A stretch of DNA of 34,573 nucleotides, taken from JBHJHK01 sp050330975. Lineage in GTDB: Bacteria > Pseudomonadota > Gammaproteobacteria > Competibacterales > Competibacteraceae. Location: positions 1 to 34,573 of the forward strand of contig JBHJHK010000345.1 in assembly GCA_050330975.1 (NCBI GenBank), given 5' to 3'. Shown here piece by piece: positions 17,834 through 25,423 of the stretch (the stretch's first letter is position 1; each line of letters opens with the position of its first letter). The notes under the pieces are model-generated. The model searched no databases, was not told the origin of the DNA, and saw only the letters and a program-made list of their open reading frames with translations. Position numbers and translations under genes: made by a program.

Positions 17834-18508
17834 TCAAGGAAACTTGGCCGGAGGTGGCGGGACGGGGATCGGTCCTGGCGTGGGGGAACCCGCACCATCG
17901 TAAACTCGGGGAATCGTCACCACTACGCCACCGCTGACAGCGTCCACCAACACCTGGCGAGATGCCAGGCTTGCCGTGACCTCCACTTGGTAGACCAAGT
18001 GTGCCGCGCCCCCTTTGGCAGGGTAAACGACCAGGGTCTCTTGACAAGCCCTGGCGGCCCCACAACCCGCCACCCGGCGGGCTGTGGCGGCGTCGATGGC
18101 GGGTTCTAGGCCCAGGTTCCTGGGCGTTGGGGCATAGCGCCCGGCGAGGCGAATGAGACAGTCTTGGGCGTCGAAGTGTACCGAAAGCTCCGCCCCCCAG
18201 ACGGGTAGATGGCGGTAGGTTTGGGCAAAGCGCAGGCGGGTGTGACCCAAATCGTCGCGGCTTTGGCGGCTCAACGCCAGTTCGCGGCGGGGGTGGCGGA
18301 GGAGAAAGGTGCGGTGATGGGCGTCGATAAAGGTCAGGGCGCGTTGTAGGTGGTCTGTGGCGCCGCAGCGACCGTCCAAATCGGTGCCCCGCCACTCGAC
18401 GACGGTACCCGTAACGGGGTCGCGATACAGGTGCTCTGTGGCAAACCCAGGTTGTGCCAGGATGAGTAGTGTCGGCAAAATCCTGGCCACGGACCCACCC
18501 GTTGCCAT
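17834..18508 (-). CDS. Stand-alone FTP/PepSY propeptide-like protein without protease domain
   Basis: A 224-residue exported protein (signal peptide about 1-23, ending GFAT). Its body matches the propeptide of the M4 protease encoded next: the two share LPVW, a beta strand with HFDA/HLDA, and the segment YAPTP followed by an aspartate-rich helix. No HExxH motif and no catalytic domain follow; the protein ends in a Pro-rich tail (PGPIPVPPPP). M4 propeptides fold and inhibit their own protease, so this paralogue may act in trans as a folding helper or inhibitor of the neighbouring enzyme. That is inference. A truncated former protease is the alternative, but the ORF is intact, has GAGGA upstream of its ATG, and leads the operon. 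Confidence 0.75.
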   Translation of the reverse strand: MATGGSVARILPTLLILAQPGFATEHLYRDPVTGTVVEWRGTDLDGRCGATDHLQRALTFIDAHHRTFLLRHPRRELALSRQSRDDLGHTRLRFAQTYRHLPVWGAELSVHFDAQDCLIRLAGRYAPTPRNLGLEPAIDAATARRVAGCGAARACQETLVVYPAKGGAAHLVYQVEVTASLASRQVLVDAVSGGVVVTIPRVYDGAGSPTPGPIPVPPPPAKFP

Positions 18509-18689
18509 AGTGTGTTCCTCGAAAGACGCACGCTTCTACCAGCACCGCCCTCGAACGGGCAAAGGTCTATGACCTTGGATAGAGTGTGGAAAAAGGGACA
18601 CTAGGTTAGGCGATTTCGCACCCCAGAACAAGTTGATGTCCCGTAGTTGGGGGGCGTAGTGACCCTGTGCCGCCAACGGGAGGTAGGTT

Positions 18690-19382
18690 GTGACCAGTGG
18701 AGCATCTCCAGAGGATGACATTATCTCGGCGTGGGTCGCCAACGCCGGGCCGTGGATTGTGGCCGTGCGCAGCCGGGCCATCGAGAGCCGTCGGGCGGTC
18801 ACCGACGCCGCGGTGGTCGCCGCCGTGATAAAACACCAGCCCCGCACGGTGTTGGACGTGGGCTGTGGCGAGGGTTGGCTGGCCCGCAGCCTCGCTCCCC
18901 AGGGTTGTCAGGTGACGGGCATCGACGCCGTCGCGCCCCTCATCGACGTCGCCCGCTCCTCGGGTGATGGGGATTTTCGGGTGTTGAGCTTTGGCGAACT
19001 GGCCCGCGGCCAGCTGGGCCAGACCTTCGACGCCGTGGTGTGCAACTTTTCCCTCCTGGGGAAGACCTCGGTGGTGGAGGTGGTGACAGCGATGCCGCGG
19101 CTCCTCAACGCCCCGGGCAAACTGATCATCCAAACCCTCCATCCCCTGGAAACCTGTGGCGACTTCCCCTACCGCGACGGCTGGCGGGAGGGTTCCTGGG
19201 CGGGTCTGGGGGAGGGGTTTGGCGCCCCCGCGCCCTGGTACTTTCGCACCCTGGGGAGCTGGGTTGAAACGCTCACGGTGGCGGGGCTGACACTGGCGGC
19301 CTTGGAGGAGCCTTGTCACCCCCAAAGCGGTCGTCCGGCGTCGGTGATCTTCACCGCGGGCCTGGAGACGCCCCCCCCTTGA
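18690..19382 (+). CDS. Class I SAM-dependent methyltransferase
   Basis: A 230-residue protein with the SAM-binding motif VLDVGCGEGWLA (residues 54-65), an acidic end of strand 2 (VTGIDA) and motif IV in FDAVVCNFSLL, as in Methyltransf_11/25-type enzymes. The stretch from PWYFRTLGSWVETL to the end resembles the C-terminus of UbiE/COQ5-like small-molecule methyltransferases. The start is GTG at 18690 with GGGAGGT about 6 nt upstream. It is divergent from the propeptide-protease operon, 181 bp away. The acceptor substrate cannot be inferred. Confidence 0.85.
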   Translation: MTSGASPEDDIISAWVANAGPWIVAVRSRAIESRRAVTDAAVVAAVIKHQPRTVLDVGCGEGWLARSLAPQGCQVTGIDAVAPLIDVARSSGDGDFRVLSFGELARGQLGQTFDAVVCNFSLLGKTSVVEVVTAMPRLLNAPGKLIIQTLHPLETCGDFPYRDGWREGSWAGLGEGFGAPAPWYFRTLGSWVETLTVAGLTLAALEEPCHPQSGRPASVIFTAGLETPPP

Positions 19383-19616
19383 GGGAATGGGAGGCGCTCG
19401 TCGCCGTCGAAAGGCACCATTGTGGTCGCCGGCCCTGGGGTTGACGGGGATGGGAGCCGGAACGCTCCCCACCTCCACGGCGCTGCAGGTCAGATAAAAC
19501 CCCGGGGCCCAGGGGTCGGCGTCGATGGTGATCTCGCCAATCCCCCCGGGTGGCGGCCACAAGGCGTCGGCCTCATGGGTCCGGGCGGGGCGGATGGCCA
19601 CCTAGGGGGGCATGGG

Positions 19617-20447
19617 CTAAAAGGCGATGGCCTTAAAACGCCGGGTTTGCTCCGTCAGGGCCTGTTCCGCCGGCAGCCGTTCCATGCTGGATGCCCCGTA
19701 GAAACCGTGGCAATGGCGGCAGTTTTGCAGCACAAAGGCCGCATCACTGGGGGTGGCAACGGGGCCGCCATGGCACAAGACGACAATGTCATCCCGCACC
19801 GCCAGGGCCGCCTCGGCCCACTGGTCCACCAGGGCGACGCTCTCTTCCAGGGTGACCTTGGTTGCGGCGCCGATGCTGCCGCCGGCGGTGAGACCCAAGT
19901 GGGCCACCAGGATATCGGCGCCGGCCTCGGCCATGGCCACGGCGTCCTCGGCGCTGAACACATAGGGGGTGGTGAGGAGCTCCTTGGCCCGGGCGGCGCG
20001 GATCATCTCCACCTCCAGGGCGAAGCCCATCCCGGTCTCTTCCAGGTTAGCCCGGAACTTGCCATCGATGAGGCCCACGGTGGGGAAGTTCTGCACCCCG
20101 GAAAAGCCCAGGGTTTTGAGTTGGTCCAAAAAGCTGTCGGTGAGCATAAAGGGGTCGGTGCCATTGACCCCCGCCAACACCGGGGTGTGCTTGACCACCG
20201 GCAAGACTTCCCTGGCCATCTCCACCACGATGTCGTTGGCGTTGCCATAGGCCAGCAACCCCGCCAGGGACCCCCGGCCCGCCATGCGGTAGCGCCCGGA
20301 GTTGTAGATCACGATCAAATCGATGCCCCCGGCCTCCTCGCACTTGGCGGATAAACCGGTGCCGGCGCCACCGCCGATGATGGGCTCGCGGCGCTCGACC
20401 TGGGCGTGGAATTTTTCCAACAAGGCACGGCGTTCAAAACGGGGCAT
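19617..20447 (-). CDS. Phosphoenolpyruvate hydrolase-like TIM-barrel protein (PEP_hydrolase / TIM-barrel signal transduction family)
   Basis: A 276-residue protein that fits the family along its whole length, opening with RRALLEKFHAQVERREPIIG and keeping GGAGTGLSAKCEEAGGIDLI, LPVVKHTPVLAGVNGTDPF and GFSGVQNFPTVGLIDG. The family folds as a TIM barrel and is named after PEP-hydrolase activity, but the physiological role is not well settled. In many genomes it follows a Tm-1-like (UPF0261) gene; none is visible here. The start is ATG at 20447. The 73-bp gap to the divergent lipase gene must hold both promoters. Downstream, 19383-19616 (234 bp) has a partial minus-strand ORF but no gene I can support. 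Confidence 0.8.
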   Translation of the reverse strand: MPRFERRALLEKFHAQVERREPIIGGGAGTGLSAKCEEAGGIDLIVIYNSGRYRMAGRGSLAGLLAYGNANDIVVEMAREVLPVVKHTPVLAGVNGTDPFMLTDSFLDQLKTLGFSGVQNFPTVGLIDGKFRANLEETGMGFALEVEMIRAARAKELLTTPYVFSAEDAVAMAEAGADILVAHLGLTAGGSIGAATKVTLEESVALVDQWAEAALAVRDDIVVLCHGGPVATPSDAAFVLQNCRHCHGFYGASSMERLPAEQALTEQTRRFKAIAF

Positions 20448-20520
20448 GGCAGGTGTCTCCCGGGGTTGTATATTGGCTTTAATCCATCATGGACTAGGTG
20501 GTTTCGAGGAGACAACGACT

Positions 20521-21192
20521 ATGGCGACCTACATGGAGTACGCCGAGATTGCCCATCAGGTGTATCACACGGATTTCACCGAGCTCCCCCCTGAGCAAAT
20601 CAGCCGGTGGCTGCAAGTGAATAACTTCGCCCTGCGGGAGATGCGCAAGGGGTCGCGTTTCGACCCCCAAGGCTACGGCGTCCAGTTTGGCAAATACGAA
20701 TCGGGCCTGGAGGTCATCGTCGCCTTTTGCGGCACCAACACCGAAAACGACTGGGGCAAGGGTTGGTCCGACTTGGTGAACGACCTAGACATCGGCCTCG
20801 GCCTCATTCCCAACCAGATCTTTCCCGCCGTGGAATACACCCGCGCCGTGGCCTCCCTCCTCACCGCCAACCAGCGCTTGTCCCTGACGGGGCACTCCTT
20901 AGGGGGAGCCTTGGCCCAGCTGGTGGGGGCCAACCAAGGGTTGCCCTTTGTCACCTTTGGTGCCCCGGGATCCAAGCATCTGTTGCCCTTGATCACCGCC
21001 AACCCCCCGGCGTCGGCGGTGAACTTCACCGCCTGGGGCGACATGGTGACCTGGGTGGGGCAGGCCCACGTGGGGCAGGTCATCTCCATGACCAAGGGCG
21101 GGGCGTGGACCTTCCCCACCACCCACTACATGCCCAACTACAAAACCCTCCTCGCCCGGGAGGGGTGGGCGTCGCGGCGGTTTATGTTTTGA
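20521..21192 (+). CDS. Class-3 lipase family alpha/beta hydrolase
   Basis: A 223-residue soluble hydrolase. The nucleophile is Ser126 in TGHSLGGA, the likely acid is Asp174 in WGDMVTW and the likely base His202 in THYMPNY, which gives a complete catalytic triad in the class-3 lipase order. A strand ending in AFCGT (about 68-72) matches the AFRGT oxyanion region of the family, with Cys in place of Arg. No signal peptide is seen, so it is probably cytoplasmic. The start is ATG at 20521 with GAGGAG about 10 nt upstream. Its 3' end overlaps the 3' end of larB on the other strand by 11 bp, so the two are convergent with no room for separate terminators. Confidence 0.85.
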   Translation: MATYMEYAEIAHQVYHTDFTELPPEQISRWLQVNNFALREMRKGSRFDPQGYGVQFGKYESGLEVIVAFCGTNTENDWGKGWSDLVNDLDIGLGLIPNQIFPAVEYTRAVASLLTANQRLSLTGHSLGGALAQLVGANQGLPFVTFGAPGSKHLLPLITANPPASAVNFTAWGDMVTWVGQAHVGQVISMTKGGAWTFPTTHYMPNYKTLLAREGWASRRFMF

Positions 21193-21862
21193 GGGCGGAG
21201 TCCCGGCGGTGGGCCCCTTGCAAAATCCGCAACGCCCCGCAGGCGGCGCCGTAGCCGTTGTCGATGTTGACCGTCAACAGCCCCGGAGCACAGCTGGCGA
21301 GGATGGCGTGGAGGGCGGTATGGCCTCGGTGGGTGGCGCCGTAGCCCGTGGAGGTGGGCACGGCGATGATGGGGGACGCCAACAGGCCCCCCAAGACGCT
21401 GGGCAGGGCGGCGTCCATGCCGGCCACGGCGATGACCACCTCAAAGCCCTTTATGGCGTCGAGGCGCTCCAGTAGTCGCCACAGCCCGGCCACCCCCACG
21501 TCGTAGTGCTCGTCGCAGCTGTGGCCGTTGAACAAAAGGGTGCGCACCGCCTCCTTGGCCACGGGGACATCGGAGGTGCCGGCGCTCACCACGGCGACCC
21601 GCGCCGGCCCCGGTGGTGGGGGCTGACCCAAGTGAGCCGTGCGGGAAACGGGGTCGTAGTCCAAGGCGTCTCGCACCGGGGGCGCCAGTTCGGTGACTTG
21701 CTGGGGGGCGAGGCGGGTCAACAGCAACGCCTCCCCCCGCTCGTGGGCCGATTGGGCGATGGCTTGGATCTGGGATGGACTTTTGTCGAGGCAAAAAATC
21801 GCCTCGCCAAACCCCAACCGCCGCGGGCGGTCGCGATCCAGGACAAATTCGTTGGCGCTCAA
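21182..21862 (-). CDS. larB: LarB, pyridinium carboxylase/hydrolase for NPN cofactor synthesis
   Basis: LarB carboxylates nicotinic acid adenine dinucleotide (NaAD) and hydrolyses it to pyridinium-3,5-biscarboxylate mononucleotide (P2CMN), the first step of nickel-pincer nucleotide synthesis. The 226-residue protein has an N-terminal segment with DRDRPRRLGFGEAIF and a PurE-like C-terminal domain with VVSAGTSD, VAGMDAALPSVLGGL, PTSTGYG and NIDNGYGA, all typical of the family. It starts with TTG at 21862, overlapping the larE stop (TTGA). This rare start is believable because of coupling and because the conserved sequence begins immediately after it. It is the last gene of the larC-larE-larB operon. 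Confidence 0.9.
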   Translation of the reverse strand: MSANEFVLDRDRPRRLGFGEAIFCLDKSPSQIQAIAQSAHERGEALLLTRLAPQQVTELAPPVRDALDYDPVSRTAHLGQPPPPGPARVAVVSAGTSDVPVAKEAVRTLLFNGHSCDEHYDVGVAGLWRLLERLDAIKGFEVVIAVAGMDAALPSVLGGLLASPIIAVPTSTGYGATHRGHTALHAILASCAPGLLTVNIDNGYGAACGALRILQGAHRRDSALKT

Positions 21863-22689
21863 GGAACTTTGACCCCCACAAAGGCGCTGCCCCGGCGGTA
21901 GGGCTCAAAGGTCACCGGTCGCTCCACCCCCGCCGCGGCAAAGCGTTGGGCGATCCACTGGCCATAGATCGAGCGCTGGGATTCCCCCAAGGTGGCCAGG
22001 GTGGCGGAGTCCAGTTCCACGGCGATTTGGCCCCGGCGCAACCGACAGCGCACCGTGTGGGGGGTGAGGTCCTGGCGCAGGCGCTGTTCCACCTGGTCGA
22101 TGGCCGCCAGGGGAGCGGCTTCGATGGCGATACCCGTTTCCACCCTGCTGGAGAGGCAGGGGGCGGCGGGCAGCTCGGCGAGGTCGGTGAGCCCCAAGTG
22201 GCGGGCGATGGCCCGCACCCCGGCCTTGTCGATGCCGGCGTCGACGTAAGGGTGGCGCACGTGGTGGTGGGCGGCGGCCTGGAGACCGGGGCGGTAGTCC
22301 CCCAGATCGTCGCAGTTGGTGCCGGATATCAATTGGCCCACGGCCACGGCGGCCATGGCGGCGTAGAGGTTAGTCTTGCAGAAAAAGCAGCGGTTGACGG
22401 GGTTGGCCCGGTAGCGGGGATCTTGGAATTCCCCGGCGTCGATTTCCCTGAGGGCCCAACCGCTAGCTGCGCCATGGCGCCGCACCCGCGCCGTGGCTTC
22501 GGGCGGCACCGCCGGGGAGACGGCGTGGACCATGGTGGCCTGCTCCCCCAGGGTCTGGTGGGCCACCGCCGCCAGGGTCATGCTGTCCACGCCGCCGCTC
22601 ACCGCCACGGTCACCCGTCCCAGGGCCCGGAGCTGATCCCCCAGGGCGGCGAGGGGGGGTGTGCCTGGGCTAGCTATCGTCATCTGCAT
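21859..22689 (-). CDS. larE: LarE, ATP-dependent sulfur insertase for NPN cofactor synthesis
   Basis: LarE adenylates the carboxylates of the LarB product and replaces them with thiocarboxylates. The PP-loop is visible as SGGVDS (residues 31-36). Three cysteines stand out: Cys101 and Cys104 in NRCFFCK and Cys178 in APCLSSR. The last matches Cys176 of Lactobacillus plantarum LarE, which gives up its own sulfur. The added CxxC matches the LarE type, known from Thermotoga maritima, that holds a [4Fe-4S] cluster and can work catalytically. The length of 276 residues is normal. The start is ATG at 22689, or the ATG two codons later at 22683. It overlaps larC by 20 bp and larB by 4 bp. Confidence 0.92.
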   Translation of the reverse strand: MQMTIASPGTPPLAALGDQLRALGRVTVAVSGGVDSMTLAAVAHQTLGEQATMVHAVSPAVPPEATARVRRHGAASGWALREIDAGEFQDPRYRANPVNRCFFCKTNLYAAMAAVAVGQLISGTNCDDLGDYRPGLQAAAHHHVRHPYVDAGIDKAGVRAIARHLGLTDLAELPAAPCLSSRVETGIAIEAAPLAAIDQVEQRLRQDLTPHTVRCRLRRGQIAVELDSATLATLGESQRSIYGQWIAQRFAAAGVERPVTFEPYRRGSAFVGVKVP

Positions 22690-23860
22690 TTCTCTCCGCC
22701 CGGTAGCGCTGGGCTTCTCGTTCCCGCCGACCCCCGGGGGTTTGGGCGATATCGTCCATCTCCGCCTTGACGGTGACGCCGCCGTCGGGGCGGTGGGCGC
22801 GTTTGAGGCGAACCTCCCCGACCGTCGCGGCGTGGACCGCCGCCTCCCGGGGCACGATGGCCCGCTGGACCAGTTGCCAGCGCACCCCCAAGGTACTGGT
22901 CTCCAGCAGCGCTTGGGTCAGGGTTTGAGTCAGGGCTTTTGGGCGAGCCAGTAGCTGTACTTGGATCCCCACCCGACCCTTTTTCCCCACCACCGTCCCT
23001 TGGCTGACGTCCAGGACCCCCTCTAGGGCGCGGAGGCGATCCAACCCCACCGCCAAGTCCTCAGGGGTTTGGTCGTCGATCTCAAACTGGCACACGGCGA
23101 CGGTATCCTCCAAAAGCCCCGGAGCGGCCAGCTCGGGGACCGGGTCGAAGGCCAGCACCCGCAGGCAATTGCTGAGGCCGGGGAAGGCCTTGGTGCCAAA
23201 ACCCACCCCGCTCTTGTTGAGCCGCCAAGGTCTCCCCAGGGGTTCAAAGCAGGGGTTGAGGTGGCGGAGGATGGCGGCCCCCGTGGGGGTGACCCGCTCC
23301 CCCACCAGATGGTCTTGGTGGACCGGGAAGCCCTCTAGGAGTTTGACGGTGGCGGGGGCCGGCAGGGGCAAGGGGCCGTGGGCGGTGTCTATCTGGCCTC
23401 GACCCAGGGGAATGGAAGCACAAGACCAGCTGGCGTCGAGGCGCTCGATGCGCCAGGCGGCGGCTACGATGTCGGCGATGGAATCCCAGGCTCCCACCTC
23501 GTGGAAGTGGACTTGATCGACGTCCACCCCGTGGACTTGGGCCTCGGCTTCGGCCAAGACGGTGAAGATGGCCAGGGCTCTGGCCGCCAGGGTCTCGGGC
23601 AGGGCGACCTCGAGCCAGCGGCGCAGGTCGGCAAAGCTTCGGTGGTGGTGGGCGGCGGGTGTGACGGGGCGCACCACAAAGCGCGACCCCCAAAAGGTGT
23701 GGTCCCGGTGGTCTACCCGGGCCACGGACACCAGGCGATCCACCTCGGCGGCCTGGAGCACCGCCAACAGCTCGGGTTCCCACGCGGGCCAGGCGTCTAG
23801 AAGGGCGGCGCAGAACATATCTCCGGCGATACCACCCAGGGGGTCGAGGTGCAGGTGCAT
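22670..23860 (-). CDS. larC: LarC, nickel insertase for NPN cofactor synthesis
   Basis: LarC inserts nickel into the dithiocarboxylated nucleotide, a CTP-dependent cyclometallation that completes the cofactor. I place the start at ATG 23860 because the family opens with a strand followed by GGIAGDM, here MHLHLDPLGGIAGDM; a longer frame to 24010 has no family match. The conserved segments VHFHEVGAWDSIADI, TPTGAAILRHLNP and, in the C-terminal domain, EGVLDVSQGTVVGKKGRVG are present. The 396-residue product is one continuous ORF, unlike L. plantarum where larC1 and larC2 are joined by a programmed frameshift. It is the first gene of the operon. Confidence 0.93.
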   Translation of the reverse strand: MHLHLDPLGGIAGDMFCAALLDAWPAWEPELLAVLQAAEVDRLVSVARVDHRDHTFWGSRFVVRPVTPAAHHHRSFADLRRWLEVALPETLAARALAIFTVLAEAEAQVHGVDVDQVHFHEVGAWDSIADIVAAAWRIERLDASWSCASIPLGRGQIDTAHGPLPLPAPATVKLLEGFPVHQDHLVGERVTPTGAAILRHLNPCFEPLGRPWRLNKSGVGFGTKAFPGLSNCLRVLAFDPVPELAAPGLLEDTVAVCQFEIDDQTPEDLAVGLDRLRALEGVLDVSQGTVVGKKGRVGIQVQLLARPKALTQTLTQALLETSTLGVRWQLVQRAIVPREAAVHAATVGEVRLKRAHRPDGGVTVKAEMDDIAQTPGGRREREAQRYRAERNADDDS

Positions 23861-23953
23861 GGCGCAACTCCCAGTCCAGCGGATCTTCAAGATAACAAGC
23901 TCTCGCCGCTTTGTCGCCGTGGGTTTGGGGATTGCCATTTTACCGAGAACCCC

Positions 23954-23980
23954 AGCGCCCCAGGGCCCTGGGGGTGCGCT
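23954..23980. promoter_or_regulatory. Strong palindromic hairpin in the larC leader region
   Basis: A perfect 16-bp palindrome (CCCCAGGGCCCTGGGG, 23958-23973) is flanked by AGCG and CGCT that extend the pairing with a three-base bulge. It lies 94 bp upstream of the larC start and 136 bp upstream of the divergent 24116 gene. It could be a dyad operator, a leader hairpin of the lar operon, or simply a GC-rich inverted repeat. No U-tract follows on either strand. Confidence 0.35.
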
Positions 23981-24115
23981 GCCCCCCGAGGAGGTCCTGT
24001 CAGGTGTCATGGGCCGCCAAAATGGGGTGACCTAGGTCGACTTTCACCAGGTGCTCTCTCGCGTCCTAAGGGGCGATAGGTTTCGCTTCAAACCCCAGCT
24101 TCGGAGGGTGACACC

Positions 24116-25231
24116 ATGATGGGTTCCATCGATCAACTGTTGACACAGGCTTCTGGCGAGGCCCTAGGGCCCCCATGGGCAGACCACCTGGGCCCTGGCC
24201 CTGCCTTCAGCCTCGGCGGAGGGGAACAAACCTTCGCCGGCTCTACCTTGAGCCACGCCGGCAGTTTCGACGCCAGCCACCAGCCCGGGCTGGTGCCCCT
24301 TTGGCAGCAGCTCATCGCCGGCCTCGGCCAACTGGGGGGTGTTGCCGAAGGGGTGGGGGGGGCCACAGGTCTTTTGGGTGGCCCTTTGACCCTGGCCGAG
24401 GGCAGCGTGGGCGGCGGGGGGTGCTATGGCCTCGGCCTCCAGCACCAGCTGGATATGGGCCTGCTGGGAAGCCACACCAACACCACCCAGATGGGCGTCT
24501 ACGGGGATTACCGGGGGCGGGGGGCTTTGACCTTGGGGGCCGATGGCCTGACCGCCCGGGGCGATATGGGTTTTAGTGCTGGCAATAGTTTAATCACCAC
24601 TGGGCAGTATCAAAATCCCTGGGGAGGGGCCGACTATCGCCTGCAAGCGGGCGTAGAGGTTCTGGGCGAAGCCTCTGGGCAGGCCACCCTCAACGGCAAC
24701 GGCCTCCAGGCCACGGCCCACGGCGAAGTGGGGGCCACCCTGGCGGCGGCGGAGTTCCAGGGGGATTTTCGCACCCCTGGAGTTGCCATCGGCGACCACA
24801 CCGTCGATGTCAATGGCCACGTCCAGGGGGAGGCGTTTATCGGCGCCAAGGCCGAGGGGGAGGCCAATGTCGACCTCACCCTCAACCCCCCCGCCGCGGC
24901 GGCGGAAATCGGCGGCTCGGCCTTTGCCGGGGCCCGGGCCGGGATCGAGGGCACCGTGGGCATCGGCGATTTTGCCAGCATCACCGGCAAGGCCGAGGCC
25001 TGGGCGGGGGCTGGGGCCGAGGGATTGATCAACATAGGCTTCAAGGACGGCGAGCTGCAGTTTAGCATCGGCGGCGGCGCCGCGGTGAAGGCCGGTATGG
25101 GGTTTAGCGTCGCCGGCAGCATCAACTTCCCCGCCATGGCCGATGCGGCCTTAGACGCCTTGAGCGACCCCTTGGGGACCCTGGCCAATTTCCTCGCTCC
25201 CCAACGGCCCGAGGGGATCGCCAGGGCCTGA
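24116..25231 (+). CDS. Unrecognised Gly/Ala-rich protein of alternating beta-type repeats
   Basis: I do not recognise this 371-residue protein. It has no signal peptide, no predicted membrane anchor and a single Cys. Residues 1-110 are Gly/Leu/His-rich, with a helix-like VPLWQQLIAGLGQLGG. From about 125 to 345 the sequence alternates small and hydrophobic residues with Gly/Ala (GALTLGADGLTARGDMGFSA, then EIGGSAFAGARAGIEGTVGI, then AEAWAGAGAEG), as in stacked beta-strand or beta-prism scaffolds. Similar AxAGAxAG patterns occur in scaffold parts of some secreted polymorphic toxins, but this is only a resemblance. The tail (ADAALDALSDPLGTLANFL) is an amphipathic helix, possibly an interaction or secretion end. 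The start is ATG at 24116 with GGAGG 8 nt upstream, directly followed by a second ATG. It stands alone between the lar operon and the SBP56 operon. Confidence 0.8.
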   Translation: MMGSIDQLLTQASGEALGPPWADHLGPGPAFSLGGGEQTFAGSTLSHAGSFDASHQPGLVPLWQQLIAGLGQLGGVAEGVGGATGLLGGPLTLAEGSVGGGGCYGLGLQHQLDMGLLGSHTNTTQMGVYGDYRGRGALTLGADGLTARGDMGFSAGNSLITTGQYQNPWGGADYRLQAGVEVLGEASGQATLNGNGLQATAHGEVGATLAAAEFQGDFRTPGVAIGDHTVDVNGHVQGEAFIGAKAEGEANVDLTLNPPAAAAEIGGSAFAGARAGIEGTVGIGDFASITGKAEAWAGAGAEGLINIGFKDGELQFSIGGGAAVKAGMGFSVAGSINFPAMADAALDALSDPLGTLANFLAPQRPEGIARA

Positions 25232-25366
25232 TAGAACCATGGCTTCTGATGCAAATTGATCAGACGGTCTCTGGGCGCAAATGTCAGCGACCGTTCTTTC
25301 GCCCTTCTGGCCGACGATCGCCAGGGTCAATATCAGAGGCTCGAGGGGCCTGTGCCCTCCTATTGT

Positions 25367-25391
25367 GATACTAAGTGTATCGACATACGAT
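25367..25391 (+). promoter_or_regulatory. Overlapping inverted repeats upstream of the SBP56 operon
   Basis: Two overlapping dyads lie 33-57 bp before the SBP56 start: GATAC-TAAGT-GTATC (25367-25381) and ATCG-ACATA-CGAT (25379-25391). The area is A/T-rich compared with the surroundings and is placed where an operator or promoter of this operon would be. The ribosome-binding site AAAGGAGGT (25407-25415) is nearly ideal, which suggests strong translation. No clear -35/-10 pair is visible. Confidence 0.35.
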
Positions 25392-25423
25392 GAAGCTAAA
25401 ACCATCAAAGGAGGTGCCTTGAG

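Noticed and set aside
19383..19601. Minus-strand ORF from GTG at 19601 beginning VAIRPARTHEADAL
   Set aside because: The first residues hint at an acetyltransferase start but nothing after them fits, no ribosome-binding site is clear, and it runs into antisense of the methyltransferase gene. It may be a gene remnant; I cannot support it as a gene.
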